From: Thiohalocapsa sp.
GTDB taxonomy: Bacteria; Pseudomonadota; Gammaproteobacteria; Chromatiales; Chromatiaceae
DNA: 5,648 nucleotides
NCBI RefSeq assembly: GCF_019695415.1
Contig: NZ_JAIFKJ010000448.1
Span: 1 to 5,648 of the forward strand
Direction of reading: 5' to 3'
Shown: positions 5,544 through 5,648 of the stretch, piece after piece
Position numbering within the stretch: position 1 is the first letter of the stretch
How the letters are laid out: the number at the start of each line of letters is the position of its first letter
The notes under the pieces: model-generated
What the model was told of the DNA's origin: nothing
The model's input: only the letters and a program-made list of their open reading frames with translations
Database searches by the model: none
Translations under genes and position numbers: made by a program

Positions 5544-5648
5544 CAGGACTGCACCACTACGACTTGCAAACCAGCCCGGACGAACATGCGCGGCGGCGCG
5601 ACCGCGGCCGCCCTGTACGCACAAGAGCGCCGGGCTGAGCCGGCGGCG

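Noticed and set aside
5572..5637. Inverted repeat CAGCCCGG / CCGGGCTG at the right edge
   Set aside because: These are 8-bp GC-rich arms 50 nt apart, with no T-run or adjacent gene end; plausible by chance in this composition.
5544..5648. Possible gene or longer phosphoesterase N-terminus in the last 105 bases
   Set aside because: The open extension to 5624 lacks similarity, and no start with a ribosome binding site is visible. I see nothing supportable here.

Overview
This is a GC-rich chromosomal window (roughly two thirds G+C by eye) that looks like ordinary gammaproteobacterial housekeeping DNA. The best taxonomic clues are an Hda-type DnaA paralogue with an N-terminal sliding-clamp motif, a Pseudomonas-like WrbA quinone reductase, Hsp33, and cyclopropane fatty acid synthase of the E. 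coli type. I cannot name the genus; a Chromatiales/Ectothiorhodospiraceae-like or pseudomonad-related lineage would fit.

Layout. Positions 1-3803 hold four genes on the minus strand. In transcription order they are cfa (3803-2589), hslO (2552-1611), wrbA (1302-700) and hda (650 to beyond the left edge, so its C-terminus is missing). cfa and hslO are 36 bp apart, and hslO has a strong ribosome binding site, so they probably form one operon. wrbA and hda are also close enough to be co-transcribed. The two pairs are separated by a 308-bp gap. Most of this gap (1386-1561) is a short element with imperfect terminal inverted repeats and three internal hairpins. It looks like a MITE or an insertion-sequence remnant and is the least expected thing in the window.

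Positions 3804-4150 are a divergent intergenic region without a convincing promoter. On the plus strand (4151-4624) is a small glycine-zipper lipoprotein gene. It converges on a minus-strand calcineurin-like phosphoesterase gene (5543-4707), in which the usual first metal-site histidine (D-x-H) is a glutamine. The last 105 bases hold no supportable gene.

How the genes relate. Cfa (membrane cyclopropanation), Hsp33 (redox-activated holdase) and WrbA (two-electron quinone reduction) are all linked with stress or stationary-phase protection in well-studied bacteria. Hda couples DNA synthesis to inactivation of DnaA. The grouping suggests stress-linked physiology, but I see no sign of a novel multi-gene system. 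The best leads are the MITE-like element with its hairpins, and the altered metal or nucleotide motifs in the phosphoesterase and Hda.
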